64,000 bases of DNA from Limnomonas spitsbergensis (lineage: Eukaryota > Chlorophyta > Chlorophyceae > Chlamydomonadales). The stretch lies in contig JAYJMM010000109.1 of the NCBI GenBank assembly GCA_037349105.1, positions 4,482,001 through 4,546,000 of the forward strand. Direction: 5' to 3'. Below the pieces are notes generated by a model. That model was not told where the DNA came from and made no database searches. It worked only from the letters and a program-made list of their open reading frames with translations. Below, piece after piece: positions 1-13,232 of the stretch. Numbering within the stretch: position 1 is the first letter of the stretch; each line of letters begins with the position of its first letter. The position numbers and the translations under genes were made by a program.

Positions 1-2450
1 CAGCCCGCCCAAGCCGAGGACTGTACACAACACCAGGGGCAAGGGCACAGTCAGGACACATGGTGCCCCATGCCTCTGGTGCGAGAGGAGCATAGTCTGC
101 ACCAGATGGTCAGCGTCTATCCCCAGAGTCTATTATCTTCAAACTGTGAGACTCTTGTGTTTACACAGCCTGTTTCTATGCAATGCCATTGTCAACTTGC
201 TGACCTGGCGCCAGGTCAGCTTCTGTGCACCCTGCCTGCTTGGCCAGGACTGTGGCCTGGGAATGGCATGTGTGGGAGGTTCAGGATAATGACATTGGCT
301 TGCTTGAGGCTGAAGAATAGGTGGCCATTTTCCTACCATGGGCCCCATAATGCTCATTTGGAATCCGAAGAGAAGCGAGATGAAGCAGTAAGTAATTGCG
401 CATAGTAGAACGTAGGTCCGTTCGGAGGCTTCATTCCGGACCTTTGTGGGCATTGCGAGAGAGGATAAATGAGAGCAGCTCAAGAGGGTTTATGTGCAGT
501 GCTCTAGTTCGATTTTTTTTTGTTTACGTGTCTTGAAGTTTTCAATTCCGTCTGACGCGGCGGGGAGCGGGGAAAGTTCGGAGGGGGCGAGTAGCGGTGG
601 GGAAAATGAGTGTGGGCGAATAAACAACACTTGCTTTAGCCCCCCAAAGTAATGAGCATGAATGCGCGTGATATGGTGTCTTTGCATGTTACTATCGAAT
701 TAGCCCACACTAATCAGACTCAGAACTCCAGAGCGTGGCTGAATCTGATATCCGAATTTAAGCTCATTACTACCCTGATTACTACCCTGGTGGCCGCTCA
801 GCCACCCACCTGCCTCACTATTCCGTTATAGTTACTCCCTGCCCAACTTTCCTTTCATCCCTACTAGAGGTTGGCAGCATGCCTACAGTGTAGGCCCTAC
901 ACAGTAAGAGCCTTTTGCGGGAACAAGCATAATGTCATTCACATTGCTATCCAGGCATGGTCATATGGCTGGGGTCATGGAATGATGCATCAATAACAAG
1001 GCATATGCATGTTGGCTGGCGTTTCTCGTGCCCCACTGGACAGGTCCAACCCTGATCCTTCTTGAGAGATCAGGTTTCACCAAGCCAGCCCTGCGTGTTC
1101 ACACAGCCGCTCAGCCCAAAAAAAAGGGCTTCCTGCCTGAGCTTCATCTGTGAAAAACAGGAGCACCGCCTCCGGCTGTTTTGTGAGGTGAGCCCTGGCT
1201 TCCTCCCCCATACAACCAAGTTCCAAGTGAACACATGCGAGATGATTGATTCCAGTAGTTCACCTGCAGTGTCCCTGCAGGCCACAAATCTTTAAGGCTC
1301 TTTAATATATACTACTGTACATGGACATAACAGACAGCTGATCTCGAGGTACTTGGCGAGGTGGGCTGTGTGAACTACAACTCGTATCCATACTCATTGT
1401 TCTAAGCTAAGCGCTACACACATGCCGCAGCCCTGCAATACATACCTCGCAAGTTCGACGGTTCAGCGGTCGCAAGTTGGAGTCCCCATTCGAGGGACAA
1501 CATCTTGCACCTGACCCTAACTGATGCGACAGCCAGTTGAGGGGCCGAGGTGGGCCCGCTTGGGACCAGACATAGACGGCCAACAGCTGGCAGCCCAAGC
1601 AGCATGGCCGGCCGCACTTCGGGTCTGTAGCAGGAGTGTAGCTAATTCATGACAAAATAAGCCTTGATAAGAACCTTCTCTAGCAGTGAGTTAATTCTCC
1701 CCAGCCTACAGCCTTAGTTTTGCTCACCAAGCCTGGATACCCCCTGGGGGCTGGATGCATGGCCATGCAGCCCAATCGTCCATGGAATGTGATTATCGAG
1801 CAAATGCGAAAAAGCCACATGGTTTATTGGAGGATTGTGGGGCTGGGGGACTCAGGCAGGGAGGCAGAGGCCCGTACCTCCACGGATGTGGTAGTGGTGC
1901 GTGTGATACACGAAATTATCGACATTGGGGACAGCGGGTGGCTGCGCTAAGTTGAAATCCAGGCTAGGCCTTGCGAAAGAAAAATGCTCATCTAGATTAT
2001 GACGTCCAATCCTGGGCAATGAGCTTGGTATGCAAAAAGAGTGGCTGTGTGCAGCCTTTCTACTAAAAAAACTTGAGAAATCAGCACACGTGGTTACAAA
2101 CTATTAAACCATAGACCTGCCGACCATACACTCCTGCTTAGGGTAACCAAATTAGGAAATAAATAGTACACGGCGGGTCCTGTCTGCAACATTTATATCC
2201 AATAGACCTGTGAAAAATGTCAGTTTCTACCATGCGCACAGGCTCCAACAAAAGAAAAGTGTAGTTCAGCATTCAGATCTACAAGTTATGGAACGGGGTG
2301 TCAATGCAATGGTCAGAAGTCTGCATTTAATGTGGTAAATGCATTTCTGATGCAGTGTAAATGAATGTTGGCCGCATCATGGGCGTCGATAGCAGTAGCA
2401 TGAATTGTCAAGGTGTCCCATCAACGTTGGCGCTCTAAGCATAGCAGAGA
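1..2450. other. Intergenic, no gene recognised
   Basis: Open frames here are short and lack recognisable domains or coherent splice structure. The left edge may hold the 3' part of a neighbouring gene, but nothing supports one. No RNA gene was recognised. Confidence 0.5.
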
Positions 2451-5400
2451 CTAATAAATCCTCTTGGGGAAAAGCGTCTTGACGAACTCGTGGTATTCAA
2501 CCCTCCCATTCCCGTCCTTGTCAAACACCTGAAAGCAAGCAAGAAAGAGGACATGACAACGTTCATGTCGGATCGTTACTATGTACTGTCACTGTGATAG
2601 TGCAGTGATGTCACGATGCCATTGGGGCAGCAGCAAGTCCAAGGGTGATCAGCAAAGATGAAGCTTCTGTTCCCTGAATTTAGAACGGTGCAGACCCACT
2701 GGGCCCTGCTGAACGCTCGGCCTCGTGGGGCTGGTAGGGAATAACTATGCTCAATTCCAGCTACCATGCACAGCCTGGGCCATGGTGCAGCCAGCAGTGG
2801 TCATACCACTGGACCATCCCCCCCTGTTCCCTGACTAGAGACGTGGACGATGGAAGGAGGTCTGGGAAGACACAACGCACAGTTGCGTTTCAAATACACA
2901 GATCGCACATGTCCGCAACCTTTGACAGGCCCGTGAGCATGTCCTCTACAACACAAGCATACCACCACAGAAGCTGAATAAATAGCAAAAGCAGCACACC
3001 AGTGGTGGGTATAGAAAGCAAGCAATGGGCATGCAATCGTCCCGTACTAACTGTCCTCCAGCAGTGTGATGGACAGCCGAGCAACGCTCTCTTCATCGAG
3101 AAAATGAGCAAACTTGCTGCTGCGGTCCCATGCATGGCCCCACCCAGGCACCCACCTGCATCACTTGGCCCGTCACGCCCTCACTCAGGTTCATGCCTAG
3201 GGCTGCAAAGCCATCCACGAGTTCCTCCTTGGACATGGTGCCACTGTTGTCAGTGTCGATGAAACGGAAGGCATCGTACATGACGTCTCCGCAGGCTGTG
3301 GCGGATTGCGCGCCATACATGACGGCGCTGACACGGATGAGGTTGATGGCTGCGCCCAGCGTCCGGACCGTTTTCAGCTCTTGTGTCCTGAAGTAGCTCT
3401 TGACCTGCGAGTGGAAGCATCACCACTGTCTGTGCTGCATAGTGGGGTCCCGGGAAGGGTGCAGTCTTCGATCTGAGAGGACACACATATGAACTCCTTG
3501 GCAGGCCATTCAGAATCCAAACCTGATTTATATACTTAGTTTAGGATACGGTAGGCCGGTGCATGCATGTCAGCTGTTGAAAAATGCCGCAGAGTTTCAG
3601 AGATCCAAAGGTGTGCCTGTGCCTGTGTCCCTACCTTTTCATATGGTGAGGACACACTGGGCAGGCCCATGAACTGCTTCATATACAAGTGGCACAGGAG
3701 TTCCACCATCCTGTAGCTCCCCAAGTCGCCCCAGTCCAAAGATGACAGGTAGCCTTTGCCGCCCCGATCCAGCCTGCGGGTCCGCCAGGGTTCAGGGTTG
3801 AGAGGTCTACAAGCCCACTGTCTAGTGCGTAGAGTCCTGCCTTGTTTTACGTCCACAGCCATTTATTCGTGTCATCTCTATTTTATGTCAGGGGGTATGG
3901 AAAGCAAGCAACATTTACACATCAGCCGGATCTCCCCGGTAGCGTCATCCCAAAATGGCAACAGCGCATGTGAAAGGTATGCTGACATTGAAGCCATAAA
4001 CCTGTTAAGCCTCACACAGAGGATTGCTGGGCGCCCATTCGGCCGAGCCTTCTGAGCAGGGCCCAGAGGTGTAACGTCATTGACAGGATGTCTGTGCACA
4101 ACTCGTTCTATGTCGTTATAAGCTTATGTGTCAGCCAGCCCCAGACTATTGATTGGGCTGCAGGGCCAGGCTGTACCGTATCATGCCTCCACTGCACTTG
4201 CACCAGCACGCGAACTCACTTCCTGAAGATTTCGTGCGCTTTTGAAATGGGGAAGCCGAGACCAATGATTGCATTCTCCATCTCCGTCATCGTGACCTTC
4301 CCCGTCTTGTCAGTATCTATTTGGTTGAAGACGATCAGTGCCTGCATCCATTGCCAATCGTGATCATCAGCAGGGGATCATCAGTTACTCACAAGCACAC
4401 ATCCCCCGCATGCAATCCCCATGCGCATGTTCAGCCATGTTGTCGCTGCTGCCTCCAGCCCCAGCAGAGCTATTCCTGGCTCCATTAATGGTGACTACAT
4501 GCCCACCCGGTTTCAAAGGATGTCATAGGTTCTTCACAGCCCCGTGATGGCTCCCTGATCAGCCCTCACCTGTGCTCGCGATGGCTTAAAATTTGCCATA
4601 GGATGTGCTTGAAAGCGCCGGACAAAGGGTTTGACAGTGGATGATCTGTCATGCAAGGTTGAGCTAGCTCGCAAGGACGGGTTGAGCTGGCTGGCGGGGT
4701 TCTCCAAAGACATCACTGTAACGGTGGCGGCCCGCGGCAGTTTGTCAGCTGTGGCACCGAGAGTCTCATCAAGGCGGGCTGCGAAGGCCTCTGCTGTGGA
4801 TGCTGATGGTTGCTGCTGCGGCAGATGCATAGACAGTAGGATACCTGCTGCTGTTGGGGTACCACCCCTGGCTGGGGGCCTGCCTTGGCCTGACTCTGAT
4901 AACGCGGTCAGGTTGGCAGCTGGTATGGATGCACCCAGGGAGGTTGCATTTAAAAAGCTCATCGATTTGGACACACTGTTGCTCTGGGATGAGGCACGCA
5001 GCAAACTCCTGTCTGCAAGGCTAGAGGAGTGGAGGCCCCCCGATGTGGCAGGCCGTGTGAGGCTGCTGGTGAGGGGAGAGAGCGGGCCTCCTAGTGACGC
5101 AGGTCTCATCAGGCCGCCAGAGGTATGGGGCCGTGCAGGCTGCGTCATCTGTGGTGCACATTGAAAAAAGCAAGCTAGTTAGACAGCGCTTTTGCATGCT
5201 TGCTGGTTGCTGACCGACATGGGAGCCATGGCATGGTGTACCGCAGGGACACCTTGGTACTGCTTAGACACAAGGCTGAGCAGTGTCTTGGTCCTACACC
5301 GAGTTTGGCCCCCTGTTCTAACTGACCCGCCATAGCCCCTTTCCCCCTTAAGGGGATACAGACCGGGGCTTGGGCGTCTCGTCAACCTGTACTTCCCAAA

Positions 5401-5843
5401 ATCCACGCCGCATCGGTGTTATCTTTTCTTTTCTTTTGGCATCAGCAGCCAGCATGCTGAAGCATACTTGCCAATTTGTCTGCTAATCTGCCCAGAGTGT
5501 CGTTGTCGAAGGAGATTGAGAGAAGCAAGTTCCCCACCTTACTACTGAACGTGAGAATCGAAGGGGTCCTGGGTCGGATGTTGCCTCTCCGACATGAGTC
5601 GTACAAGCTTTGATTGATGTGCAGGCCTCTGTCCCAAGAGACAGCAAAAGGGCCATCGGATTCGAGACTCTGTGCGATGCCATCGACGTTGGGGGTAGCG
5701 CGCAGCTCTTTCCGGTCTGCAATGCACGGTACTTTTCAGAGTTTGCAACAACTCGCATTTGTAGACAATGTGCCAGTGTCTCGCCCAATACCTGTGAGAG
5801 GTGACAGCGACGGAATCAGGAAACGTGACGACGGTGTGCTCAT
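2451..5843 (-). CDS. EF-hand calcium-binding protein, paralogue 1
   Basis: Seven exons on the minus strand: 5843-5792, 5716-5538, 5148-4570, 4341-4220, 3773-3635, 3404-3156, 2528-2451. They join in frame to 465 aa. The N-terminal ~270 residues are low-complexity (Ser/Pro/Ala/Thr) apart from a conserved block around residues 18-77 (SWDRG, RPRTPSILTF). Three canonical EF-hand loops follow: residues 279-290 (DTDKTGKVTMTE), 407-418 (DTDNSGTMSKEE) and 443-454 (DKDGNGRVEYHE). A degenerate fourth loop (DRGGKGYLSSLD) lies near 313-324. The product should therefore bind about three Ca2+ ions; its target and cell location are unknown. It is a tandem paralogue of the gene at 8136-13232: exons 2 and 5 have identical lengths (179 and 139 nt) and phases. 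The start at 5843 was chosen because the phase-1 exon it opens creates the Asp codon conserved in the paralogue; an upstream start is possible. Confidence 0.85.
2686..2812 (+). repeat. Dispersed repeat family R, copy 1 (partial)
   Basis: Matches copies at 20636-20885, 45863-46005, 46514-46735 and 56306-56520. The shared core reads CTGGGCCCTGCTGAACGCTC, then GTGGGGCTGGTAGGGAAT, then CTCAATTCCAGCTACCATG. This copy stops after the first ~125 bp. It sits in the last intron of EF-hand gene 1. Confidence 0.8.
4040..4087 (+). repeat. Short dispersed repeat S, copy 1
   Basis: About 46 bp centred on GGGCCCAGAGGTGTAACGTC, in an intron of EF-hand gene 1. It is nearly identical to 46080-46126. A shorter echo of the GGGCCCAGAGGTGTA core occurs near 20187. 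Nature unknown. Confidence 0.7.
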
Positions 5844-8135
5844 GCCTGTGCTGTGCAGGGTAACCTCTATGCCTCAGCCTCCACAGGTGTGATCAAACAA
5901 CTGCAATACAATTTAGCCTGTCTGTCTATCCGTTATGGGCACGTTGTATCTGATGTGACTCGCTGGTGCACCGCCTGCCTCGAAGGTTTTCTCAAGGCCA
6001 ATGCCTACTGCTGACAACGAAGCATTGCTATTATGAATAATTCAATTATATGTGAATTATTGAACTGTCTAGCTCAACCGATGGCATCAGAAACTGGGAT
6101 TCAGGCATCATATTGACAACAAAGTGTGCATCACGCACCGAAGTACGGCAATACTGCAGGACAAAAACTGCAAAGCCACGAGTAGCTGTCACGCTGTCAC
6201 TATTGCAGCACCCAGAACGCGCGTCGCCCTGGGTGCCGCCCCTCCACTTCCGGCTGCACGGCTGCGTGTGCGCTTAGCTTCTGCTGGAGCGTCCACACCT
6301 GCCCTATATACCCCTAGTAAGCCTTCAGCTCCGAGTACAAATAAAAATGTTACTGGCTGCTGCTGCTGCAACGAACCCGTCAATACCCAATTACCCACAG
6401 CAAATAATGCTGCGTTAGTTCATACCGACCCCAGCCTGAAGACTAGATACCGGTACCTGGCTATGATTAGGTTGAGGCAGGTCATCCACGAAAGAGGACG
6501 GTGGTCGCATTTGACGCTGCATTTCATTCCACAACTTAAGATTTGTTTTGCATTGTGACAGGTCGTTCAAGACCTAGAAAATGTCCTCACCAGATTGTTT
6601 GGGATTTTTGTCAAGCCGGCGATTTTAAGTATTGTTCGGGATTCTTGTCAGGCCGGCAATTACAAGTAAAAGCCGTACTTACGCACGTCAGTCGTATTTC
6701 CAAAGGTTAGGACGTCAGTGCACAAGAATAGCAAAAGAGCCCCCCTCGTCTACACTGCTGATGGGCTAGTTCAACTCAGACGCATGACCCTGGGGATAGG
6801 TCATTAGGGTCATTAAAGTCTTGTGATAGCCGAAACGATTGCATTTGATATGGGATGATTGATGTACGGTGCCAGGGGGTAACACTAAAATTTAGCATAC
6901 AAAATGGACCGCGTCTTTTGGAGCTTTTGGGTAGGAAACTGCTTGAATGTATAACTGGAAAGGTAAAATTGGAATGGAGAAACAGAAGGAAAAAAATATG
7001 ATCAAGGAGCCACATCAAATGTATCGCAAAACAGGATAGGGTCCGCGCACCCTTGTTGAGAACTAGTGTATCAAATTCGTCGCGCAGGCAAAAAGTACCC
7101 TACTCCGCGCACGCACACGGGAGCTGATTTTTTTTGGTGCCGGAAACAGTGAAACACTACTCTGCGTGCCCCCCCGAAATATATGTCAATTATCATTCTG
7201 TCGCGCACCACTCCACGCACCTCCAAAAATAATTAATTAAACGCTGAGTCAAACCGATTTTAGAGTATCATGACTCGGAAATAAGGACGTATGCATATTG
7301 CTCAGGTGTTCTAGACCATGGGGCACCAACGGAGGAATTCTTCCTTCATGATTCGGCTAGTGCTCTCTGCACGAGTCAGTGTTATGGGGGGGGGCGCCTC
7401 CCTTCCTACCAAATTCTTCACTACAGAATCTCTGTTTTCCGATCTGGGGCTGGGCGAGTGCAGGATAATCCACCTCTTGAAGGTGGAAGCCCAGAATCCT
7501 CCCCAAAGGCACATATGGAATCAAGGAGGGTAGCTCCAAGTAATCAACTTAAGTAAGGGGATAAGTAGATTGGTGTAGGTCCATAGGCTGTGCCACGGCC
7601 TGCCTTTTTGAATTTGTCACCGTAAGCGTGTAAGCATGTGCTTGCTTGGCGCCCAACGGACTATTAAGCATCAATATTACAAATCGCCAGCTTCAACGAG
7701 CGGTCCTTTGATAGAATAATAGCAGATGGGCATCAACTTGCAATATTTTGAATAATCAGGTAGAACATGACACTAGTTTCTTCACTGACCCCAATGATAC
7801 AAATAATCGCGGATCCCGCATGGCGGACTAGCAGTGCATCCGAATCACATCACATTATGTAGGCACTCAGAACAGTGTGCTCATAAAATCCGAAAGTTAA
7901 GTTTTGTAACAAGAGTCTAATGCCTGTGCTTGCACCTACATCCAAACTAGGGAGTCAAGAAATGAAGACAAGGCCTTTGCTGGCTCCTATCATCATCAAG
8001 CTCCAATTGAGCCCCCAAGTTCTGCATGACATGGTCCTGCCGCGACAAGGGCACATATCTACACGCTAGCGTAGAGCTCACAGCTTGGCTGCCATCTGTT
8101 GAAGCCGTATCCTGGCCGCTCGTGGTGCAGAAGTA
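5844..8135. other. Intergenic between the EF-hand paralogues
   Basis: About 2.3 kb, AT-richer than the genes, with no coherent coding exon on either strand. It should contain the promoter of paralogue 1 and the 3' UTR/terminator of paralogue 2, but no specific elements were identified. Confidence 0.5.
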
Positions 8136-11100
8136 CTATTTTTTGCCACCATTCTTGCCGAAAAGAGCCGTGACGAACTCATGGTAGTCCACGGACCCAT
8201 TCTTATCGGCGTCAAAGAGCTGCGGCAAGGGTTTGTGCGTATTGGCGTTAACAATTAATTGAGGCAAGCCCATTAATATCGTTTTAAATCTATCAACACG
8301 CCGCTGATTGTTAGCATGCGCCTCGGTCACTCACTAGGCTTGGGCAGGGCGTTTTTTGCGGCCATTAGCCAGTCAGTACTGCTGGACTATGTTACGCCTC
8401 TAGCCCCAAGAAACAAGTCTGCCTTTCAGTAATCAAAGCGTTCCACTCAGTTCCTGCTAACCGGTCAGGTCAGGTCAAAGGACATATCGACAGAGTAATT
8501 GCATGTGTAGTGCACTATTGCATCAGAACTGCAGGATCAGAAATTACTTACTTATTGATGCAGGTGGATGAGCTCAAGGTCCTGCGCAAAAAGGCACGTG
8601 GGTGCCTAGCTGTCCAATGTGGATCAATAGGAAAGAAAAAGGGAAGAGTGGCAGAAGAGAAAAAAAAGGGGGGGGGGCAAATTCAAGGGACAACCATAAA
8701 TCTGGTGGCTCACTCGCTCACTAGCAGCCACCAAATCCCGGATGTAGGCCCATGAAAAGTCCCTTCCATGGAACAAGAGGGCAAATGCCATATGGCCAGC
8801 ATTCAACGTGACACACCAATTAAAATCCTCTCTCTATTTCTGATTAGAGCCAACACTTTCTGTATCGCAAGTCCGAAGGTCCAGAGTCGCTTAGATAGCT
8901 ATAATTCTGGCTATTGAGACATTCCTTTTGATGTCCGACGTATTCTTCACTCCCCCCCTTTTCCTCCTTGCTTGTCGACCCCTCCTTTCCTTCCCCCCTT
9001 CCCCCATCCACTGTCGACCCCTCCTTAACTTACCTCTCCACCCTGGCTTGTCGACCCATCATTTACTTCCCCCTTCCATCCTTCAGATGTCAACCCCTCC
9101 CTTACTCCCCCCTTCCCCCCACTTGGATTGTCGACCCCTCATTTACCTCCATGACGCTGTCGGTCACACTCTCATCCACCGGCACGCCCAGTGCGGAGAA
9201 GCCGTCAGCGATCTCGGATCTGGACAGCTTGCCGCTTCCATCCGTGTCAATGAACTTGAAGGCGTCATAGATGGCGTCTCCACACCTACACAAAAACAGG
9301 AGGGCCAAAGGGCCTTAAGGTCAAGAGCTGATCGGATATTTGCAGAATAAGTAAAATGAAATGAACGTTTCAAGGACCCTCAGTCGGCTATGCACAAGTC
9401 ATTCCGACCACTGTTTGTTTTATAATTGCACTTCAACTACAACTCAGTTACATCATGACCCACGGCCGTGGGGGCCTGGTGCAGCAACCCTAAACCCACT
9501 ACTTGGTACACCGGATGCCGGTCAATCAAAGCTTGGTTTCAATCTGCCCAGTAATGGCCGCCCATTCCGTTGGATCATCACAAAGGTACTCTTGTGCTCA
9601 CTTAAATAAACTATGAACCCAACAGCTCAAGAAAACACCTTTTATCCTCATGAAGACCATTTCAAGCCACAAACAGCGGAAAGATTGTCATTCATGCAAC
9701 ATGCATGTAACCTACATTGTATTCCACTGAAGCAAGGACCTAGTGAGGGGGCTTGCCCCTCAACATGATATATTATTCTGATAAGTGAATGGAGTGCAAT
9801 GCCGAAGCAAGCAGTAACCTAGGCCTGCAGCCGGGGGCCCGATTGATAATTCCCGTGAATGGAGGAGCAAGTTGTCGCGCCTTGACCGCACCTGGTGGCT
9901 GAATGTGAACCCTGCCTAATGGCGTTGTAGCTGAGTCGTTGGACGGCATCTTGCAAGCTGGTAATCTTCTTGGACTCCATCTCGCGATTGTATTGGGCAA
10001 CCTGGACGAGGGACGTGCAACACTGATTATTTTAGCGCACATCAGCTACTTTTCAGGTACATCACGGCCTACGGCTGTGGGGCCCTAGTGCAGCAAACCC
10101 TACTGCTTTGGCCACCAGCCGTAGGCCGGTCAAGGTTTCGTCCTCATTGGCCCAGAAATGGCTGCCCAGTGGCCCCGCAAAGGTGCTCTGACACGTACTA
10201 AAATAAACACTGATGTGCAAGGACATCTTCACAACAAGTCTAGGCGGTCAGAGATACCCTGTGGTGATCAGGGTCACACACATCACCAGCACCACCCAAC
10301 CTTCAACCAACACAGCAGCACCATCACCCAGCATGTTCAAAGCGCAAGCAGAGCCAGGGACAGATTCCACAATTGCTGCCAGACCACACAGCCTGGGACA
10401 CCTCAACAGTTTTCAGGGCACACACGTCACTCAGGGGCTGCGCTGAAGGCACAGCTTTTACAGACACCTCGTGGTGAACAAGATCATGAGAGTGGATGGT
10501 CAGGATTATGGGTGGGAAGAGGTAACTTATTGCTTGCGAGAAGTCAAACACAGCTTGGATACTTTGTATGGCATCATTGCCAGGGTTTGCCATCTTCAGG
10601 TGCCTGGGGATGCAACAGAATGCAGGGACACACGAGCGAAGTACTTCTCCGCGGTCGCGGCGATTTCCCCTCTCAAGCAGCAAACTGATCAGAGCACAAC
10701 TCCCTAGAGGGAAGCAGGCTTGCCCCATTGCCCCCCTCTTCACACATATGACATACCGCATGATTGCGCTCCTCCCTAACGCACCAATTCAGGTGATGCT
10801 GAAGAGCTGGGCAGGCCCAAGAACCGTCGCATGTACAGAAGTGTGAACACCTGGATGGTTGCGTACGCGTCAGCATGGCCCCAGTCTAAGCAGGTGAGGA
10901 AGCCCTTGCGCGTCACATCAAGCCTGTTGTTAAGGGGGTAAGGGTGTGAGGTGATCAAGACTGGTGAGATGTAATGAGGGGGGAAACATCACATCCGCCG
11001 CTCCTTCCATGCATCCCTCTGCAACGGGCTGCATGTTCATGAACCAGCTGAGCACAACAGGTCAACACCCGCCAATATTGGATCCACTTTGGCTGGCCGC

Positions 11101-13232
11101 CTGCACCAACAGCACCTCAGGGTGTGATTCCTGCAGTATTTATATATGAGCCAGCACAGTAACAGAGAGGAAAACTTTGAAGCATGGACATCGAAGATGC
11201 ATCCAAGCAGAGAGGTACACCTATGTGCTTGGATCAGCAGGCAGCGATGCATGTGGCACGCCATGAACACCTGGGCCACCCAGCCCGTTGCGACCCCGAC
11301 AATACGGGTCCTCCATCTAGAGGGAACTAGTCCCAGATGTGTTACCTGTGAAACAAGTTTCTTGTCTGGTCAATGGTGAAGCCGATTCCAAGGGCGGCAT
11401 CCTCCAGCTCTGACATCGTCACCTCAGAGGTAACAGTTTCAAGTTCAAAACTCCAAAACTCCAAAACCAGCCATCAGTGATCAGGCCTGGCGAGACTTTG
11501 TCAACAGTTTATTCCTCACACCATCAACAAGCAGTCTTTCTGAATTCCACACCTTGCTGTTGTTGTCGTTGTCTATGTGGCCAAACACCTGCAAGGCGTG
11601 CGACCGGGACGGCCTGAACGCAGCCATTGGGTGGCGCCGCTGTGCCTGTAGCCGCGCTGCCCTCGCCCCAGGGGTGGAACATCTTGACAGTGGGGAGTCA
11701 GCGATGATGCCGTCTCTTGAAGACGGCCTGCCGGGAGCCGGCAGAGTCATTTTATGTACTGCTGGTGTGTTGGGCCGCACAGGGGTTCCGGGATGGGATA
11801 AGCTGACACGAGGGCTGTCCCGCAGGCCTGAGGGAGCTGGGCCTGAGGAGGATTTCTGGGAAGTCCCAGGCCTAGAAGCATCAGGCTTGACAGAGCCTGG
11901 CTTTGCTGCCTCAGCATTTGCTGCTTCTGAACCTGCTTCTCCTGGGGCTGACGCTCCCCTGCTGCTTGGCCGGGGATTGGCGAGGCCGGGCCTGGCAGCA
12001 GTTTTAGGTGACATCGTCGAAGGCCTCTCGCTGAGGGCTCTGGCCAAGTGCGCGGGCCCTGAGGGTGTGTTAAGGCGGTGCTGCATGCTGCTCAGGGACT
12101 TCATGCAAGCTGCTGCCAATGGCTGGTTGGCGTTCACTGGATGGTTGTGGGATCCGCTCCTGCTCGTGCTGGTCGGTGATGCTGCAGTGGCTGCTACTGC
12201 AGGAGGCATGGTGCCGCTAGGCGAGGCTTCGGTCTTTGCGACCTGAATTTGCCAGGCAACAAAACTGCGCTTAACACGAGGCTTGTCTCAGTTGGTGAGA
12301 TACTGTAAATTCGCTTCCTGGAAGTTTAGAGGGGGGCTTTGAAAACTGATGCCTTTTCGCATGTTCCTTCTGCTCTTGATTACACTGTTGCAGTTAGGAA
12401 TATTGCAGGTGAGTAACACTGATTGTCTAGAGTGCTTCAGCCTCGGTTTCAGCCCCTGGTTTCAGCTACCATATAGGTTCGTTGTGGCCTATTGCTGCTG
12501 AGGCCTGGTACTGCATGCTGGGGCCCATGACCGCAGGCCAGTCCAGATTTCCCCCCCCCCAGCCCAGTGGTGGCCGGCCAGAGGCCAGCCAAGCCTGGTC
12601 TGGTGCACAATCAATGACCACCGGTGAGCTGGTTGAGCCTCGTACGCGGTACGGTACGTCGGATGATGACCAGGTTCCCCACACCAGAAGGAAAGGAACA
12701 CACATCAGGGGAACCTTGGGATGCTGGTCATCATCCGACATCCACATCAGAATGGCCTCATGCAAAGTCACTATTGTTCTTACATTTACCTTGCTGTTCT
12801 TGAAGGTCAGGAATGAAGGTGTCTTTGGCCGCGCATTATTCCCATGGGGTGGCTGCATTGAGACAGTAAAGCCGCCCTTGTCCCAGCTGGCACTGCTCAG
12901 TCCCACGGCACGGGAAAGCTGTCCCATTATAGCTTCCACCTCGGGAGTGGACCTAATCACTTGCTTGTCTGGGACGTGGACATGAGATCCGTCAGGTAAA
13001 AAGAAAGGCACATGTGGGACCCATGAGCAGCATTGAGGCACATTTACATTATGGCGCACTTTGGGGCTTCAAAAGCCTTGATGAGTTTACCTGTATGTAG
13101 AGAAATCATCGGCAGGATTCTCCTACTTCTCCCGGTCGGGGTCGTGGGCTCGGCACCGGTTAAGAGCACGGGTACTTCCTTCCCCCCGAAGGCCTCGGTG
13201 AGGGACATTGCACGCATCGCTTTGTCGATCAT
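8136..13232 (-). CDS. EF-hand calcium-binding protein, paralogue 2
   Basis: Eight exons on the minus strand: 13232-13091, 12968-12790, 12242-11553, 11422-11346, 10923-10785, 10001-9892, 9285-9147, 8219-8136. They join in frame to 519 aa. The N-terminal half is disordered (Ser/Pro/Ala/Arg-rich) with the block shared with paralogue 1 (SWDKG, RPKTPSFLTF). EF-hand loops: residues 331-342 (DNDNNSKVTMSE, Ser replacing the usual Gly at position 6), a degenerate loop near 365-376, 459-470 (DTDGSGKLSRSE) and 495-506 (DADKNGSVDYHE). One intron lies inside the first EF loop, and another splits the segment before the third loop; paralogue 1 lacks both. The 13232 ATG is the first after an in-frame stop, so the first exon may be complete. 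Its 3' end faces the promoter of paralogue 1. Function beyond Ca2+ binding is unknown. Confidence 0.85.
8973..9146. repeat. ~40-bp minisatellite carrying copies of a 5' splice site
   Basis: Five units begin with GTCGAC/GTCAAC near 8973, 9013, 9050, 9089 and 9130. On the minus strand each reads roughly GGAG-GTAAAT-GAGGGGTCGAC. The unit at 9130 spans the genuine exon 7 donor of EF-hand gene 2 (GAG|GTAAAT, exon end 9147). Three further units retain a GTAA-type donor (GTAAAT, GTAAGT, GTAAGG). Confidence 0.75.
9455..9610 (+). repeat. Dispersed repeat family T, copy 1
   Basis: Diverged match to 10058-10206: both start ACATCA..GCC.ACGGC, share GTGCAGCAA.CCCTA and a GCC.CCCA/GCCCAG core, and end AAATAAAC. 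Lies in an intron of EF-hand gene 2. Confidence 0.7.
10058..10206 (+). repeat. Dispersed repeat family T, copy 2
   Basis: Second copy of the family at 9455-9610, in the next intron upstream of the same gene. A third, inverted copy is recognisable near 41404-41515. Confidence 0.7.

Noticed and set aside
1407..1617. Possible tRNA or gene around 1.4-1.6 kb (GTTCGACGG, GGAGTCCCC)
   Set aside because: No cloverleaf could be folded and no coding domain was seen.
6124..6558. 144-codon plus-strand frame between the EF-hand genes
   Set aside because: No domain, no supporting splice sites, compositionally ordinary.
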